From Phallusia mammillata (Eukaryota > Chordata > Ascidiacea > Phlebobranchia > Ascidiidae): DNA of 64,000 nt. Positions 1-12,519 of this stretch are shown piece by piece. Where the stretch lies: positions 62,001 through 126,000 of the forward strand of contig QLIY01000102.1 in assembly GCA_003260075.1 (NCBI GenBank), in the 5' to 3' direction. The notes below the pieces were generated by a model that saw only the letters and a program-made list of their open reading frames with translations, did not search any database and was not told where the DNA came from. Position 1 is the first letter of the stretch; the number at the start of each line of letters is the position of its first letter. A program made the position numbers and the translations under genes.

Positions 1-261
1 CTTCTGTAAGTATGGCAAATGATGTATGTGGATATCCATTAAATAGGGCATTCTATGCATAATTTGCAAAGAAAGAGGAAAGCCACCTTTTTAGTTTTGT
101 TTGCATGTTTCCATTATTTTGTGTCTATTGATGCAAACTCTGCATGACTAATATGCCCCAGTGTATATCCCCGCTTCTGATACCTAGAAATACTGGCAGC
201 AGGTGTTTTTCAAAAAACTGTCAACATGGTTGTGTAACACATATGTTCTCTGCAATTTCAG

Positions 262-444
262 GTGGCAGCTTATAAGAAACTTAGTACACAACAAGGAGGA
301 GGTGCTGTTGATGCTGGTCCTGAATATCAACAACAAAAACAGGATGCAATTAATCGATTGAAGAAAGTATACAACATTGATGATCCAACAAAATTTCCAG
401 TCTTCAAGTTTGAAGAACCAGACTTTAGCCAAGATGACATATAA
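262..444 (+). CDS. ATP5PF: ATP synthase coupling factor 6, last exon
   Basis: Terminal coding exon of the F6 subunit of the mitochondrial F1Fo ATP synthase peripheral stalk, on the matrix side of the inner membrane. It follows a TTTCAG acceptor at 256-261 and encodes 60 residues to a TAA at 442-444. The segment GGGAVDAGPEYQQ and the C-terminal FPVFKFEEPDF align with vertebrate F6 (GGPVDASSEYQQ and FPTFKFEDPKF), which makes the identity firm. The N-terminus and mitochondrial presequence are outside the window. A GTAAGT at 6-11 could be the donor of the previous exon, which would place only five exon bases at the window start (inference). The protein ends shortly after the conserved EEPDF, without the longer tail of the human protein. 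Confidence 0.93.
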   Translation: MAAYKKLSTQQGGGAVDAGPEYQQQKQDAINRLKKVYNIDDPTKFPVFKFEEPDFSQDDI

Positions 445-482
445 AAATTGTTGTTAAACTTTCTTCTTGTTTTGTTTGAATG

Positions 483-488
483 AATAAA
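483..488 (+). terminator. Poly(A) signal of the ATP5PF gene
   Basis: A canonical AATAAA lies 39 bases after the TAA of the coupling factor 6 gene, consistent with a very short 3' UTR. Confidence 0.7.
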
Positions 489-2902
489 CTTTAATGGCAA
501 CCAAATTACTTTGAACGAAACGTTTGATCGACTTAACAAGCCCTTAGCAAGAAAATGTATCCAAAGCTGCAAAGTGTTTAACACCTGAATGAAGTAATTT
601 TTGCATCTGATTTTACAGACATAATAAAGGAAATATAATTCTCTAATATAAAGGAAATATAATTCGTGGGAAGAAGTGCTATTACCCAGACTGCATAAAC
701 ACATGGCCATGCCCCCTCCGAAATTTCACACAAAACGGATACCTCAAGCGCTCAAGGTGGTGTTCCAACTGGCGTGTTTTGGAATTCGCAAGTCGTGCAA
801 AAACAGGCAATGCGCACATCTTCGTATTATTTGTCCTAGCATAGTGGTTTGTAGAGAACTTAGTCTTGTTAGCCCGATGCAGTAACTTAAAAAGGCTAGA
901 TATTGATACAGCGCAGGAAGAACAGTGTTTGATTAAAAAATTTTGGAAACCAAATATGGTTATAAGGGATTGGACTTTCTCCGCGCCATTCTTTACTGGA
1001 ACCGCTTTTTCTTCTCGTGGTTCGCATCAGTTCGCTGACAGGTCTAAGAAACTAAGATTAAAAGGTCATTTTGCCAGTGTTCTATAAGTTTTCTGCATTA
1101 AACGACACGATTCACAATAACGGTTGATTGTTTTGTTTAATCGATTTTTGCGTAACACAGACAGTGGCGTAGCCAGGGAGGGGCCAAAGGGTCCATGGCC
1201 CCTTTCTAAATTTTCAAAGTTGTACATTGATAAACTTTAATTTATTGTAGTTTCGTCCATCATCATTGTGGTTTCGTCTCTCAACTATCAAAGGAACATA
1301 TATATTACTAAAAATGACTTTTGTCACCAAATTGTAAGCCGAAATCCATGATTTTTATAGTTATGCAGACATGGAATAAATCAATAAAGCGTTTGGCTGT
1401 CGTTACGTGTTTGGTAAAAGCACGCCGAGCGTTAGCAGGGGGGGGGGCAGATAAGTATCATTTATGCTAAAGAAAGTTAATGACAGAAATCTGCGAAAAA
1501 AATATTTTTTGTTAAATGTCACTAGCGATATGGCATGTGGCAGAACATTACTACAAGCTAGAAAAGACCTAATGCATTTATTACCATTTTTGCATTTCGC
1601 TGGTATTTTATGCAAATCGAAGTAGTAGGGGAAAGCTTTCACATTATTGTAAATGCATTAATGCATTCTCTTATTGTAAGAATCTTTTGGTTGTACGAGG
1701 TGGATTGCAGCTGGCTTAATTATTAAAAACTATGTTGCTAGTGCCAGCTAGGATAACGTGGTATTCATCACTCGTCAGTTTATGAATACGATTACCAACA
1801 AATTTTGCAAGTGGACTTGCAAAGGTTACGTTAACAATCGGAAAATTTTGACCTGCAACTGTTCCGTTTTTGTTAAACGCGTTGAATTTTGATTTTAGAA
1901 AAGAATCGTAAACGTTTTTATTCATGTAACTTGTGTGTTTCAATCTTTTTTTAATAATTGCACATTGTTGTCTTCATAATGTCCAAGCAAAGATTTCAGT
2001 GGGTATATATTGTTCCTTTTGTAACATATGTGTCTGCTTTTTTATGTTGGTCGTTACTCGTTACTGGCAATTTAATTTAATGGACGTTCTTTCGTTTGTA
2101 CTTTGTAGCTCACGTGTGTGGGTTTAAACCGCAAATTGTTCTGTGTGGTTTTACAACTGCTTACGAAACTGCTCTGTGTTGTAGGATTGCCATCTGTGTC
2201 CATTAAGCTCAAAACTTATTAATATTTATGAAAACATTATCGTTGAACAGAATTATAGGATGGGTATTAATTCATGTAGGATTAGACTTACAGAGTATGT
2301 GTGTTTGTTTATCAAATTCTTTACAAAAATATGTAATCTAGCTAAAGCAGGTGTCACCAAACCATGAAGGTAATCAATGCTTTTAAGCAAGTGACCACAA
2401 TTTACTTTTCTCTCTGTGTTGAGTTTTTACCATAATTTAGCTGCATAAACTGGTTTGTAAGTTTAGTAACTACAGTAAACATTGGTCAATCCAGACCCGT
2501 TTGGACTGAAAAAATTGTCTAAATTAAGCTCCAGAGTAACCAAATCCATTTTAACGGAGGTTTACTAAACTTAGATAGCTATAAAATAAAGTGTGTTCAT
2601 ATCAATTTGAAAGTTGAAACAAAATTGGAATGTTTTCAGAAAAATTTTTTTTTTGGTCAACTCCTTTTTTTAAGTGTCATGAAACAAATTATGTTCTGAT
2701 TGATTAAAGTTGTTTGGGACTGGGCACATGTTCACTCAAATCAGGTAAACCAACAATAGGTTTAGGGTAAATCTCATTTGTTAAAAAAGTGAAACCTTTT
2801 CTACACACAATACAGTATTATATCATCGATCAATTGATGTTTTCATTGACAAATGTAGTGCTTTTTTCATGAAAATGATTTCTAAAACAATTTTCTGTCC
2901 AT
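489..2902. other. Intergenic, one partial transposon-like end
   Basis: No convincing gene is visible. At 1162 a CAGTGGCGTAGCCAGG motif looks like the terminus of a hAT-type repeat, but no matching right end was found. A run of ten G at 1438-1447 follows and has no flanking duplication. A minus-strand open frame of 75 codons at 1716-1943 matches nothing I recognise and is probably chance. Confidence 0.5.
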
Positions 2903-2919
2903 AGATGATGTTTGTTTAG
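2903..2919 (+). promoter_or_regulatory. Two candidate splice acceptors before the SPATA24-like ATG
   Basis: AG dinucleotides after pyrimidine-rich stretches occur at 2903-2904 and 2918-2919, 18-34 bases before the ATG at 2938. Tunicates trans-splice a leader onto many mRNAs, so these could be trans-splice sites or the end of a 5' UTR intron. The sequence alone cannot separate the two. Confidence 0.35.
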
Positions 2920-2937
2920 CAAGACACATGTAAAAAA

Positions 2938-3510
2938 ATGAATGAAACAGCCCAGAGTAATGAGAGTGACAGTTTGTCCTCCTACACAATCGTTCACAGC
3001 ACCATACGTGACCTGTTTGATGCCCAACATTCTGCTTTAGAAGAAGTGCGACAAAAAGCGGAGAAACAAAAACTGCACTATGTTTTAAAATCCACACATG
3101 ATAAGGTTTGTCATGAACTTGAAGAAGAGAAATTGTCACATGCCAAAACCGCAGTATTGTTGGCCAAAACTAAGGATGAATTTCAGTTCCTAAAAGATGA
3201 AAATGAGATATTAAAAGAACAAACACTAAAGGACAAACAAACGTTTGAAACAACATTGAGAAACAAACAATCAAAACTATCCCGAGAAACAAAAAGATGT
3301 GATTTCCTTCATAGCAAATGCTCTGAAGCAGAAAGAACTATTGAAGGGTTGAGTGACACAATACAGTCAAAGGACAGAGAAATTGATTTGTTAAAACAAC
3401 GCTTGAAAAATCAAAAGGACAATATGAAACAAAAACTTGCTGAAATTGACATCAATAAAATGCAACAAGACTACATGGCAAAAACCCTTGGAGATTCCAT
3501 AAAAACGTAA
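2938..3510 (+). CDS. SPATA24: SPATA24-like coiled-coil protein, single exon
   Basis: Intronless 190-residue protein that is almost entirely coiled coil. The block around residues 60-80 (ELEEEKLSHAKTAVLLAK) matches human SPATA24 KLVEEKAAHAKTKVLLAK. Further matches are KQTFETTLRNKQSK, the KCSEAE block, and a C-terminal IDINKMQQDYMAKTL matching RIQKQQESYMAQVL. Length is close to human SPATA24 (about 205). Vertebrate SPATA24 is described as a testis-enriched nuclear protein; its role here is unknown. The start follows the acceptors just upstream, and no earlier in-frame ATG fits the family. The lack of introns, in a window where every other full gene is split, may mean old retroposition or intron loss. 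Confidence 0.85.
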   Translation: MNETAQSNESDSLSSYTIVHSTIRDLFDAQHSALEEVRQKAEKQKLHYVLKSTHDKVCHELEEEKLSHAKTAVLLAKTKDEFQFLKDENEILKEQTLKDKQTFETTLRNKQSKLSRETKRCDFLHSKCSEAERTIEGLSDTIQSKDREIDLLKQRLKNQKDNMKQKLAEIDINKMQQDYMAKTLGDSIKT

Positions 3511-5558
3511 CCCAAGAACTTTGAATAATCAATTATATACATCACTTACGTTTTTCCTTTTAGTTTTATGTTATTTTCTACTGCTGCTTTTTCTGTATAT
3601 TATACCATGCTGATTTTCAAGGTCTATGTAGATATGCAATGTTGTGAAAATATTCCTCCAACCACTGTTGGCAATAACTATTGTGTTTCATTTACAAACA
3701 GATTATTATACTAATGATGCAAGGACTTTTGTTGTGAGATGTTACACGTCTTTTAAAAAATGATAAGCAACACTGGGTGTTTACATCAAACTCAGTTTTT
3801 CTCATCCCTTGATTGCACATTTTTACTTATGGTTGTCATAGCAGCTTGAACCATAAACTCTAAAAGTCTTAAAGGATAGTGGACCCAAACAAACTTTGGT
3901 ATTTTTTAAGGGGGGGAGCTGCTTAAAACCAAAATTGTTAAAAGTGTTGTAGGCTTTGAAAGGTTATGTTCAATTTTATACAATTCTGATAAAAAAAAAC
4001 AAGCATTAGCTTTAAAACCTCTGGTGTTGTATTTGGTACAGTTGTTATTTCAACTCTAAAATGGACACCTAACACTGAAGTTTTCAAGCCAATATAAAAT
4101 AGTATAACTGTCATCAATTGATGTGCATATATTGTGCAGAATTGAAATTGTCTTCTATGATTAAATAACTGTTGTTATCCCCACTTGAATCTCTTCAAGA
4201 AATTAAATGTCATATATATATAAATATTAATTTACAAGACAGTAGACTATTAGTACATAAAATTTGGTCAGTATGTAAAAATTTGTGTTACACAGACACA
4301 ACCTTTTAGTTTAGATCTAAAAAAAATGAACTGGTTCATATAAACCGGAAGAGCACATATTGTCTCAGAACTTGACTGTTCATAAACACACTTGTAATTT
4401 CAATCAACCACTACAAAATTTATTAGGGACCAAACAATCATGCAAATAAGCTCTGAAATGTATCTACTCAAACGTACCAATTTCACAGATTTAAACATAA
4501 AATATGCCACAAGGTGAAAGATGTCAGGATTGCAGTAAGGTTTTTTGCCAGTATGTTTGTTAACTGCATGAGTGAAAATCTCCGCTTATCCAGCTGCAAG
4601 CTAATTACATGATACTAAAAAACATATGTGTTTCTAAATTACAAGTAGACAAGAATAATCACAGTGCGTCGAAAACTGCTGACAATCAAATTACATAATA
4701 TTGGGATGAGTTGCAGTTCTGCAAATTTAGTACATATAATAGTGAGAAGTTGGTATCATTTTGTATGACAGAAAATGTTGAAAATAGGATTTTAATGTGA
4801 AAATAATCTGGAACAACACAAGCATTGAGACGCACAGAATCTAGTTTGCTACCACTCATGAAAACATCACTAACAACAGGAACAAAAGAGCATCACAAGT
4901 ACACAGACTGTGACACAATACAAACTCTTTGTTGTAAGTAACCAATACAGAGCAAAACAAGAGTCAACAGTGAATGGAATTTACAACAGTGTGCAAGATC
5001 GTTTTTGAGTGGTTGGTTTAAAAGTTGTAAACTGTTTGTTAAAGCAAGGGGATGCACAGAACAACTATTGAAATGTAACATGTGTTTTCTATGTACAAAA
5101 GTTACAAGACTAAAGTTATACAGATTTGTAGAGTGGTGGTAAGTGGATACTTGGGAACCCACAAGTGCTGGGCCTTATTGGAATGCTGTTAAGTACTTGA
5201 TGTTGCTGATGTAAAATTAGTTCGGCAATTGAAACTAAACTGAAGCAACTACATTGCCAGTTTTTCACAGTAAACAAAAACAAGCCATAAATACTTTCAC
5301 CGCAAGTCACTTAACAATAAAAGATAAAATGTCACAGGCGAAAACACTACATTTTTCAAGCATACAGTATGTTGTAAAGGCAAACATTGGCATGAGCAAT
5401 GTAATAGCACCATTCAACCTCTAAAAATACATCAATCAACCAAACTATTGATAAAACTTTGAAATATACACACAATAGAAAATACTGAATTGAAGTTTGA
5501 AAAAACACATAGCATAAAAAAAACATATTTCGACACCCTCCAACTAATTGTGTTAATT
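3511..5558. other. 3' ends of two convergent genes, no gene seen
   Basis: This interval should hold the 3' UTRs of the SPATA24-like gene (from the left) and the Rab11-FIP gene (from the right). It is AT-rich, with no ORF resembling a protein and no recognised repeat. A run of seven G at 3910-3916 is unremarkable. Confidence 0.5.
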
Positions 5559-8500
5559 TTACTTGATTTCAAGGATTCCAGGGTCACGCTCAAGTACACT
5601 GAGTATAATGCGATCTAAATAATCTCTAAGCTGTTCATTGATTTGCTCTTGTTTTTTCAGAGCCTCAATCACCTCATCCTTAGTGGCATCAGACATTTCT
5701 TGGGCAAGCGATTGGTCATCACACATTAGGGATCTTACATCACTTATGTTTTGTGCCAGTTGAACATTCAGTTCCTCATTTGTGTGCTTAAGTTGGTCAT
5801 TCTCCACTTTCAGGTCATCCACATGAGCTTTGAGCCGTTCTGAATTTGGGTCTATCTTCATAAAGGCAATCTCTTCCTCTAAATCTGTCTTTTCCCTTTG
5901 TACGGAGGCAACCATACTTTGGAACTGAGATATTTCTTCTCGAAGTTTTTCCTGTTCATGCTCTTGCTTTTCTTGGTAATTTGAAAATCTCTGACTGAGC
6001 CTAAAAACATTTTTAACATAAAAACTATTTGCAAAACACAACCATTACACAGTGGACTAAATTTATACAGAACTTTCAACAAAGGTAGCAGTGTATCACT
6101 TTTAGTCAAAATACCCTTATGTGCCTAAATCTTTGGGCTATATTGTACACATTGCCATGGCATATGGTAACACTATACAGAATGTCAAATTTAAATCCAA
6201 AGTTATATTTTTGGTAATATACTTTAGATTATGTTTTGCTTTTACAATATGCAACCACATACCTTCGATATTCTTCATTGGTCTCCACCAATTGTTCTGT
6301 TAGTTCTTCTAGCTTTGTCTGTGCCCGAGATGAAGAAGCTTTGGCTTCTTGTAAAGTTGAAGCATTTTGTGCTAAATCCGCTTCAAGTCTGTGTTTTTCT
6401 TGAGCAAGCAAATCAACTCGACTTTGACATACCTTGAACAATATTCATGTTTTTGGCGAAACAAAATTAAATCTCAATACAACTCTAATTTTTGTTTGTA
6501 CTTTAACTTGGTGCAAAATGCAATGATTTTTACATAGTGTCATATAGTATGGCAACTTAACATATTTAAGTTAAGGGGCTGCATTTTTGTACTTAGAAAT
6601 CATGTGCTAACATTGTTCAATTTGTATTCAACTGTTATATTCAAGTGAGTGACAACAGCATAGTTATAATGGTTGACATTAGAATCCAAGGATATGTGGG
6701 TCTTTTTATTGCAACATATTTGTATTCTGAACTATAGTTTATAGTCACCTGGTACATAGATAGAACCAAGTTCAACAGTTTGAGTTTAACATTGCAAAAG
6801 GCACTGAAACTTTTGTGATATTAAATGTAATTTCGCATACATCAATTTTTGTTTGTGTACATGATTTCGATATTTACCTCATTGTTTTTTTGAAAAATCT
6901 AATTCTAACATTGGCGCACATATCTAAAACTGAACTAAAGCAAACAATAGTAAAACTGCTGGCAAACCCTGAGAATAGGTAAGGAGGCTTAGGTGCATTA
7001 TTTATAAGCTTTATTCCATACGAGTTGCTAGGGCTGCCTTATAATTTACAGAATTACCCTTTGGCACAGCATTAATTTCTTTTTGAAACATATCATTATG
7101 CCTCCAGACAGATTCGCAACCATGCACTTGCTTTGTTATAATAGATGGCAATTGGAAATAAACTGTTTTGCTTGGCAACATCAAAGTTTAAACCCCAATC
7201 AGGCTCTTCTAATTTATATATTGGTCATTTTAAATCAGGTATGGAAAAATACCAGTTATGCCTTAACATTTCTGTAAAGAGCCAATTTCAACTTTAATCC
7301 GACACAGGTGGAGCATAACATAAAACAATGTCCTACAAAAGTGTACTTCTATTTACCTGAATTTCTAAGTCTTTTTCACGACTTAGTTTTAAGCGGAGTT
7401 CTTCTAGTTGGTGTTTTGTATTTTTTTGTGTCCTGGTTTCCTGTTCAATGAGATCTTGCACCTTTTCCTCCAACTCATGTACCCGACTAGTTAAGCGCTG
7501 ATTTTCACGTTTCACAGTTTCATATTGAGCTTGCAGGTTTTTATCCTCAGCTAGTCGGGAAACATGATCCTAGATGAAAATTAAAACAGTTAAAAGACTT
7601 ATATTAGAAAAGCAATTTATAAATTTAATCACATCTCAAAATGTATGTGCTTTACTTTTGTGCTGCTTTGTACAGATTTATAACTACAAACACCATAACT
7701 ATCTACCAATACTGAGTTCTCAGAAGAGATGTTAGTCCACATCAAGTCATTAAAAACTTTGTTCTATTTATGCTGATGTTGAAATGCAAAAATTACCAGT
7801 AATAGTACAAGTCTACATTTGAGTCAAGACACATTTACATCCTAGAATAAGGCTTCTAGCATGATACATGGATCAAGTAGCATAAGGGCCCATATGGTTG
7901 TGTAGGAAATGAGTACAGGGTTTTATAATGTAGATTGACGAAAAATATATTAGAAAAAATACATAGTCCATGACAAACATTTTTTTACCTGCAGAATTTC
8001 AACTTTTTCAGACAAATCCTCATACTCTGAAGAAACTGATGAAGTATCATCAAGTTGTGGCTCAGAAGGTTGGTTTAGAGCCAAACCAGGTCGATTGTTC
8101 CAGCTGTGTGATCGCCGATGAGATTTTCTCATACTACTTCTTCTGACAAAGTATTCAGGTGGGGCAGCTTCATGAGTTTTAACAGGACTCAACTTTTGGG
8201 GAGACTCACCAAATGCCTCAAAACTTTCCATTTCATTTGCCTCCACTTCCTCGTCTACAAGGTCGTATTCGTTATATGTGTTTTCAGGATCTGAAATGGA
8301 TGCATCATCTTCTGGCAAATTTTTATTTGGCAAGTTTTCTATCTCAATCACAGGTCCATTCTGCAGTTCTACAACCGCTCCACAAAATTGTTCAAAAGAA
8401 ATTCGACCTTGTCTTTGTGGATCTAAAACCTCCTGTATCTTGTCCACAGTTTGGTCATTAAACTGATGTTCAAGCTTGTTTGCCAAATATTCTGTGACTA

Positions 8501-8567
8501 TAAAACCATCACCATCGGGGCTGCACAGATCAAATACCTCTTGCAGGTCTCCACCAATTGTAGCCAT
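5559..8567 (-). CDS. RAB11FIP3/4: Rab11 family-interacting protein 3/4 homologue, four coding exons
   Basis: Effector that links Rab11 (and Arf) GTPases to recycling-endosome traffic and cytokinesis. Exons on the minus strand are 7989-8567, 7357-7569, 6263-6432 and 5559-6000; phases close to give 467 residues. Residues 5-70 form an EF-hand pair: loop SPDGDGFI, then a degenerate DPQRQGRISFEQF resembling the FIP3 DPSGLGVISFEDF. An acidic stretch and a serine/arginine-rich region follow, then a long coiled coil across exons 2-4. The C-terminus LRDYLDRIILSVLERDPGIL is the Rab11-binding domain, matching FIP3 LRQYMDKIILAILDHNPSIL. It is shorter than human FIP3 or FIP4 (over 630 residues), so an exon in the 0.9 kb second intron could have been missed. 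Vertebrates have two paralogues; this looks like the single pre-duplication type. Confidence 0.92.
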
Positions 8568-9134
8568 ACCAGAAAACTTAAAATGAAATGTTTAGAAACA
8601 TTTTTACAGTACTATTTAAACTTCTATCTGTCAAATGTTTGGCCTAAAAAACAATAACATGATTTAGCAAGTGAAACAACAATATAAAAAAGATAACCGT
8701 CTATTTCTATAACTGATAAAACAATAACTTGTTTTTAACTACTAGTGAATGAAGTGCACATTCAACATTAACGTTTTACATTGTGCAGTCGGTTTTATGA
8801 TTGGGATTTGGGAAGCTAGTTATTCTATTGGTGAACAACAAGTCACATTGCCAAATACACCCACCTGTTGGATTGTACTAATATGCTATTATTTTTTACA
8901 ACTAATATTAGCTTTGCCCCACAGGCCCACAATAACAGAAATCAACGTAATTTGCTGTTAAACTTTTTCAACTGCATATTTCCAGAAATGGTACACCTTC
9001 CAGAAATGAAATCATTCGATTGTTTGTGCTGTTTTTTTCCGATAAAGCCAGTTCTTACGACGCGACATACAAAACAAATAGAAACCCAGCCAGCCAGTGA
9101 ACTAAAAACGTTATACTGCCGCGAGTGTTGAAGA
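8568..9134. other. Upstream region of the Rab11-FIP gene
   Basis: The minus-strand 5' flank of the FIP gene. AT-rich, with no repeat or gene recognised. It probably holds the promoter and 5' UTR, but no core promoter motif stands out. Confidence 0.4.
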
Positions 9135-9287
9135 ATGGCGGCGAATTGGATGATTAATACATTCTGTGAATCGATATCCATATCGGTGGAGCTGTTAACA
9201 CCGTACCTCTCGCGACATCCAAAAGTGCCTAATTTTCGACAAGTGGCGCAGAGAGCATTTTTTACATTTAAAACGTTATATCTTTAA
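9135..9287 (+). CDS. Short ORF, 50 residues, possible first exon or microprotein
   Basis: A 50-codon frame opens with AAGAATGGCGGCG, a start context typical of animal genes, and ends in TAA. It encodes MAANWMINTFCESISIS, then an ELLTPYLSRHPK segment. It lies about 570 bases upstream of the Rab11-FIP start codon in divergent orientation, so it could use a shared promoter region. I recognise no family. A possible donor inside (GTGGCG near 9242) would make it a first exon, but no downstream exon was found. Chance ORF is a real alternative. Confidence 0.22.
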   Translation: MAANWMINTFCESISISVELLTPYLSRHPKVPNFRQVAQRAFFTFKTLYL

Positions 9288-9810
9288 AAACGCCTACGGT
9301 TAGGGTTATTAGGGTCGGGATAAGGTATTATCATTCAAAATTCAATAAAACTAACCCAAAAAATTAGTTACTAATGTACAAATTTTAGAAACTTATTTCC
9401 CAAACCCACCCCTCTTCAGCCGCTAAATAAAAAATTTAGCTCTTTACGCTCTCTTGTGAAAGTGAATGTCTGAGTGTTAATAGCTCTACCATCCATATCA
9501 TGTCACAAACACAACTATAAATAGAACATAGCAACTCGCTTCACAATTTTTTGTTGTTTATTTCGTTTATTGTCGTACGCGCCAATACACAAACATGCCA
9601 AAGATACTGGTTTGTCATCACATTAAGCACGGTATTTTTGAAAAATATTTTACACCTGACCATTTTTTTTTTTAAAAACGTTGACAATGTGAAATCATAG
9701 ATCATTCTGTGATGAAATGAATAATTATGGACAGGTTTTTCTGCAAAATGATGTTCTTATCTAGGAATGATAGTAATCAATAAATAGTATCAGAAATGTT
9801 TTCCAAACAC

Positions 9811-9971
9811 TTGCCAAGTGGTGAACGCAACTTTGTGTTCGCAAGGTTGTAGGTTCTAATTCTGTCGCAGTCGCTTGCGCTTCCTTGAGCAAGTAGCTTG
9901 CACAGAATTGCTCCGACACAGTGGAATGATGGCTTGGACTAAATTGTGGTAACCAGCTTCTTAAAAAAAAA
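9811..9971 (+). repeat. tRNA-derived SINE-like element
   Basis: TTGCCAAGTGG at 9811-9821 matches an RNA polymerase III A box with one mismatch. GGTTCTAATTC at 9852-9862 matches a B box with two. Their 30-base spacing is tRNA-like. The unit runs through a GC-richer body to an A-run at 9963-9971, the usual SINE tail. It is unlikely to be a functional tRNA because no acceptor stem closes. Confidence 0.5.
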
Positions 9972-11328
9972 TGGAAAATGATTAACGGTGATATAATACT
10001 ATATGGATTGTGGAGACAACATACTGCATATTTAAAGATTGGTTCCGCCTGATGCTTCTTGCAGATTTCAACAGGAAAGCATGGAAAAAAAGTGGTGTGG
10101 TAGACAGTATTTTCGTGTTTACGTTAAGCGCGATAGAATTTAAAATTAAATGATGTGTTAAGAACTGCTACTAGTATAGTAGCCTATAGGTTATTTCTTA
10201 TTAAAACAAAATATTAAAACAAGCATTCATTCAGCGTGTGGAGATTGCTCATATACTACAGTGGTTAATTGAGATGTATGCAATTTGTTTCGCTTCAAAG
10301 TCAACATTTTACATCAGGTACTTAAAACTCAGTACACACAAAATGAGTTTTTTTTTCATCACAATCAAATTTGCCCTAACTATGTTTCAGGTGTTGTAGG
10401 TTTCACAAAGTAGGCTAATGTAAACGCGTCGGCTTTTAATATAAAATTGACCGACTCTTTGGCAGTGTTGGCAAAACGTAGCTAAGCGACGACAAAAATT
10501 TAATAGAACTATGCTAAACTTGAAAGTGAAATTTAGTGTTTGTTACAGGATCTTTCCAGCAAGTAGTAGGCATCTTTTTGTCGACGATCACTGATTATTA
10601 TAAAATTATCTGTAAGAGTAGAATAATTGACGAAGCAACAGTGCTTCCAAATCAAAATCAGTCACCAAATATTTGTCTAGCGATATTTATTTCACCCAAA
10701 ATGGTATCTTCAGTCGTTCAATTTGAATAAGAACTAGCCTACACTCTGTACAAGGCACTTATGGGCTGCTAGATTTTTTTCCCGAAACTACGTCTAACGA
10801 TATTTAACCTTTTTTTATAAGGGACTAATGTTACTTATTTACCTCTCCAGGTTTTCCGCGACTCGAAACTTCGCCTAAGAATATACGGACTTGCATTGTA
10901 TGATTGTTGGTGCCTCCGTTAGGTGTCAAACACTGCCAAGGCGACAGAAACAAGTATAAAAAAGATTAGTATATTTCGTAACGTAATTTTGTTTGTTGCC
11001 TCGAAATACATGTTATCTTTAACCCAACATTGACTTATACAATTTGACATCTGATAAAGAAGATACCAAGCAACACTAGACAGACCTATCAAAAGTCTAA
11101 ATGCCTGCGAAATGTCAGCGAATATGTGGTTGCTTCATTGTTTTTAAGCTTTAATTCTAAGTAAAGGCCCAGCTCAGTAATTTTGTGCAACAGTCTCCGA
11201 ATTCTTTCACTTGCATTTCTATTGCCATATTTTCAAACTTATCGTTCGTGCATTGCAGCTATAGCTATATATGACGTCTAATTATGCTGATTCAGGACAA
11301 TACCAGGCTTTATCACATTTATTTCCGC
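9972..11328. other. Intergenic, nothing recognised
   Basis: AT-rich sequence with only short chance frames. No domain, repeat pair or RNA gene could be supported. Confidence 0.4.
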
Positions 11329-11583
11329 TTATGCGAATAGCAAGAAATGTATAGGTTTCACACACCCATACACATACCTTGACAGAGACATAAACCATGT
11401 CCACTGTTTGCTAATACTCAGAAAGTCAAAACAGACATAGATTATACGATGAACAGAGTGATTTAGGTCTAAAACGTTTCTACCTAAAAGCGGAACGATG
11501 TACGACGCCACAGACGAAAACACCAACACTACCGCAAGGAAAGCATAAATTTCCTGGTCTTGCGAATCCTGAATGGATTCCAT
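11329..11583 (-). CDS. Hypothetical single-pass membrane ORF or first exon
   Basis: 84 codons from ATG. Residues 13-33 (YAFLAVVLVFSSVASYIVPLL) form one strong hydrophobic segment after an acidic N-terminus, as in a signal anchor. A GTAGAA just after LLGR could be a donor, in which case only the first 35 residues are exonic. No downstream partner exon and no family were recognised. The low complexity of the region leaves chance possible. Confidence 0.2.
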   Translation of the reverse strand: MESIQDSQDQEIYAFLAVVLVFSSVASYIVPLLGRNVLDLNHSVHRIIYVCFDFLSISKQWTWFMSLSRYVYGCVKPIHFLLFA

Positions 11584-11742
11584 ATTTCTTCAACATCCCC
11601 ATGTTGTTCTTTCTTTTCTTCTCGTGGCTTGGAGTTGGTTAGGGGAGAAGAAATAAGGATCGGACCAGCAGAAATCATCTTTTTTCTTCCTGTAGTGACC
11701 CCGCGGCGACGACGGCGACGGCGACGTTTGGATCCACTACAC

Positions 11743-12519
11743 CAGTGGTTCTCAAACTTTTTTTTGTTGCGACGCCTCTGGAAAAGTTTTCTGGACTTGC
11801 GACGCACCAGCAAATAAAAGTTAATGAGGAAACTTATCAATAAACAGTTAATTTAAATCCTTTAAACAGCACTTAGAGAACAAATTTACCCTAACTGTTT
11901 TTCGACAAAGTTACTCAACACTTTCAGTGCACCCGGCAATTACCTGCGGGCTTTTGTTAATTGTTTTAATTATTGCGCACAATTGCATTGTCTTGTCTGC
12001 TGCAAGGCCTTAACAGCATCAATAACGAATTACAATGAAAGTAATGTTTCAACTTGCGCACAATATGACTGATGCACAAAAATTTACTGCTAAAACTCAT
12101 GCACAATAATTACTTCAAACTTTTCTGACAATTATACGTTATAACTACCTCAAGCCTTTGCTAGAAAAGTCGCCTTTGTTACATTGTTAAGAAACAAGAC
12201 TCCGTTCACATAATCAAGTTTAATGCCCGCCAAGCGTCGCCCCAGACACGCGCCTATCACGCACTTGCTGCTTGTACTGTTTGGTCTCGACGTACATTAA
12301 CGGACAGCCGCATTTTTGATCAAAAACTTTTGAGGTAAATTTACGTCAATCCGCACTCTACGCAAAAAGTATTTGGACGTAGATATACGTCACCTGCACT
12401 GAAACCTCATTTTTATGAAATAAACTGAGTTCAGCCACGAAACGGAAATATTCTGCGACGCCCTTGGAAAATTGAAACGACGCACCAGGGCGTCGCGACG
12501 CACAGTTTGAGAACCACTG
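11743..12519. mobile_element. Non-autonomous hAT element (CAGTGGTTCTCAAACT termini)
   Basis: 777 bp with inverted ends CAGTGGTTCTCAAACT / AGTTTGAGAACCACTG. It is flanked by a perfect 8-bp target duplication CACTACAC at 11735-11742 and 12520-12527. Eight-base duplications and CAG...CTG ends are diagnostic of the hAT superfamily; these termini are of the Charlie-like type. There is no transposase frame inside. Confidence 0.9.

Noticed and set aside
1438..1447. Ten-G run as another gap placeholder
   Set aside because: It is G rather than C on the plus strand and no flanking duplication was found, so it may be natural.
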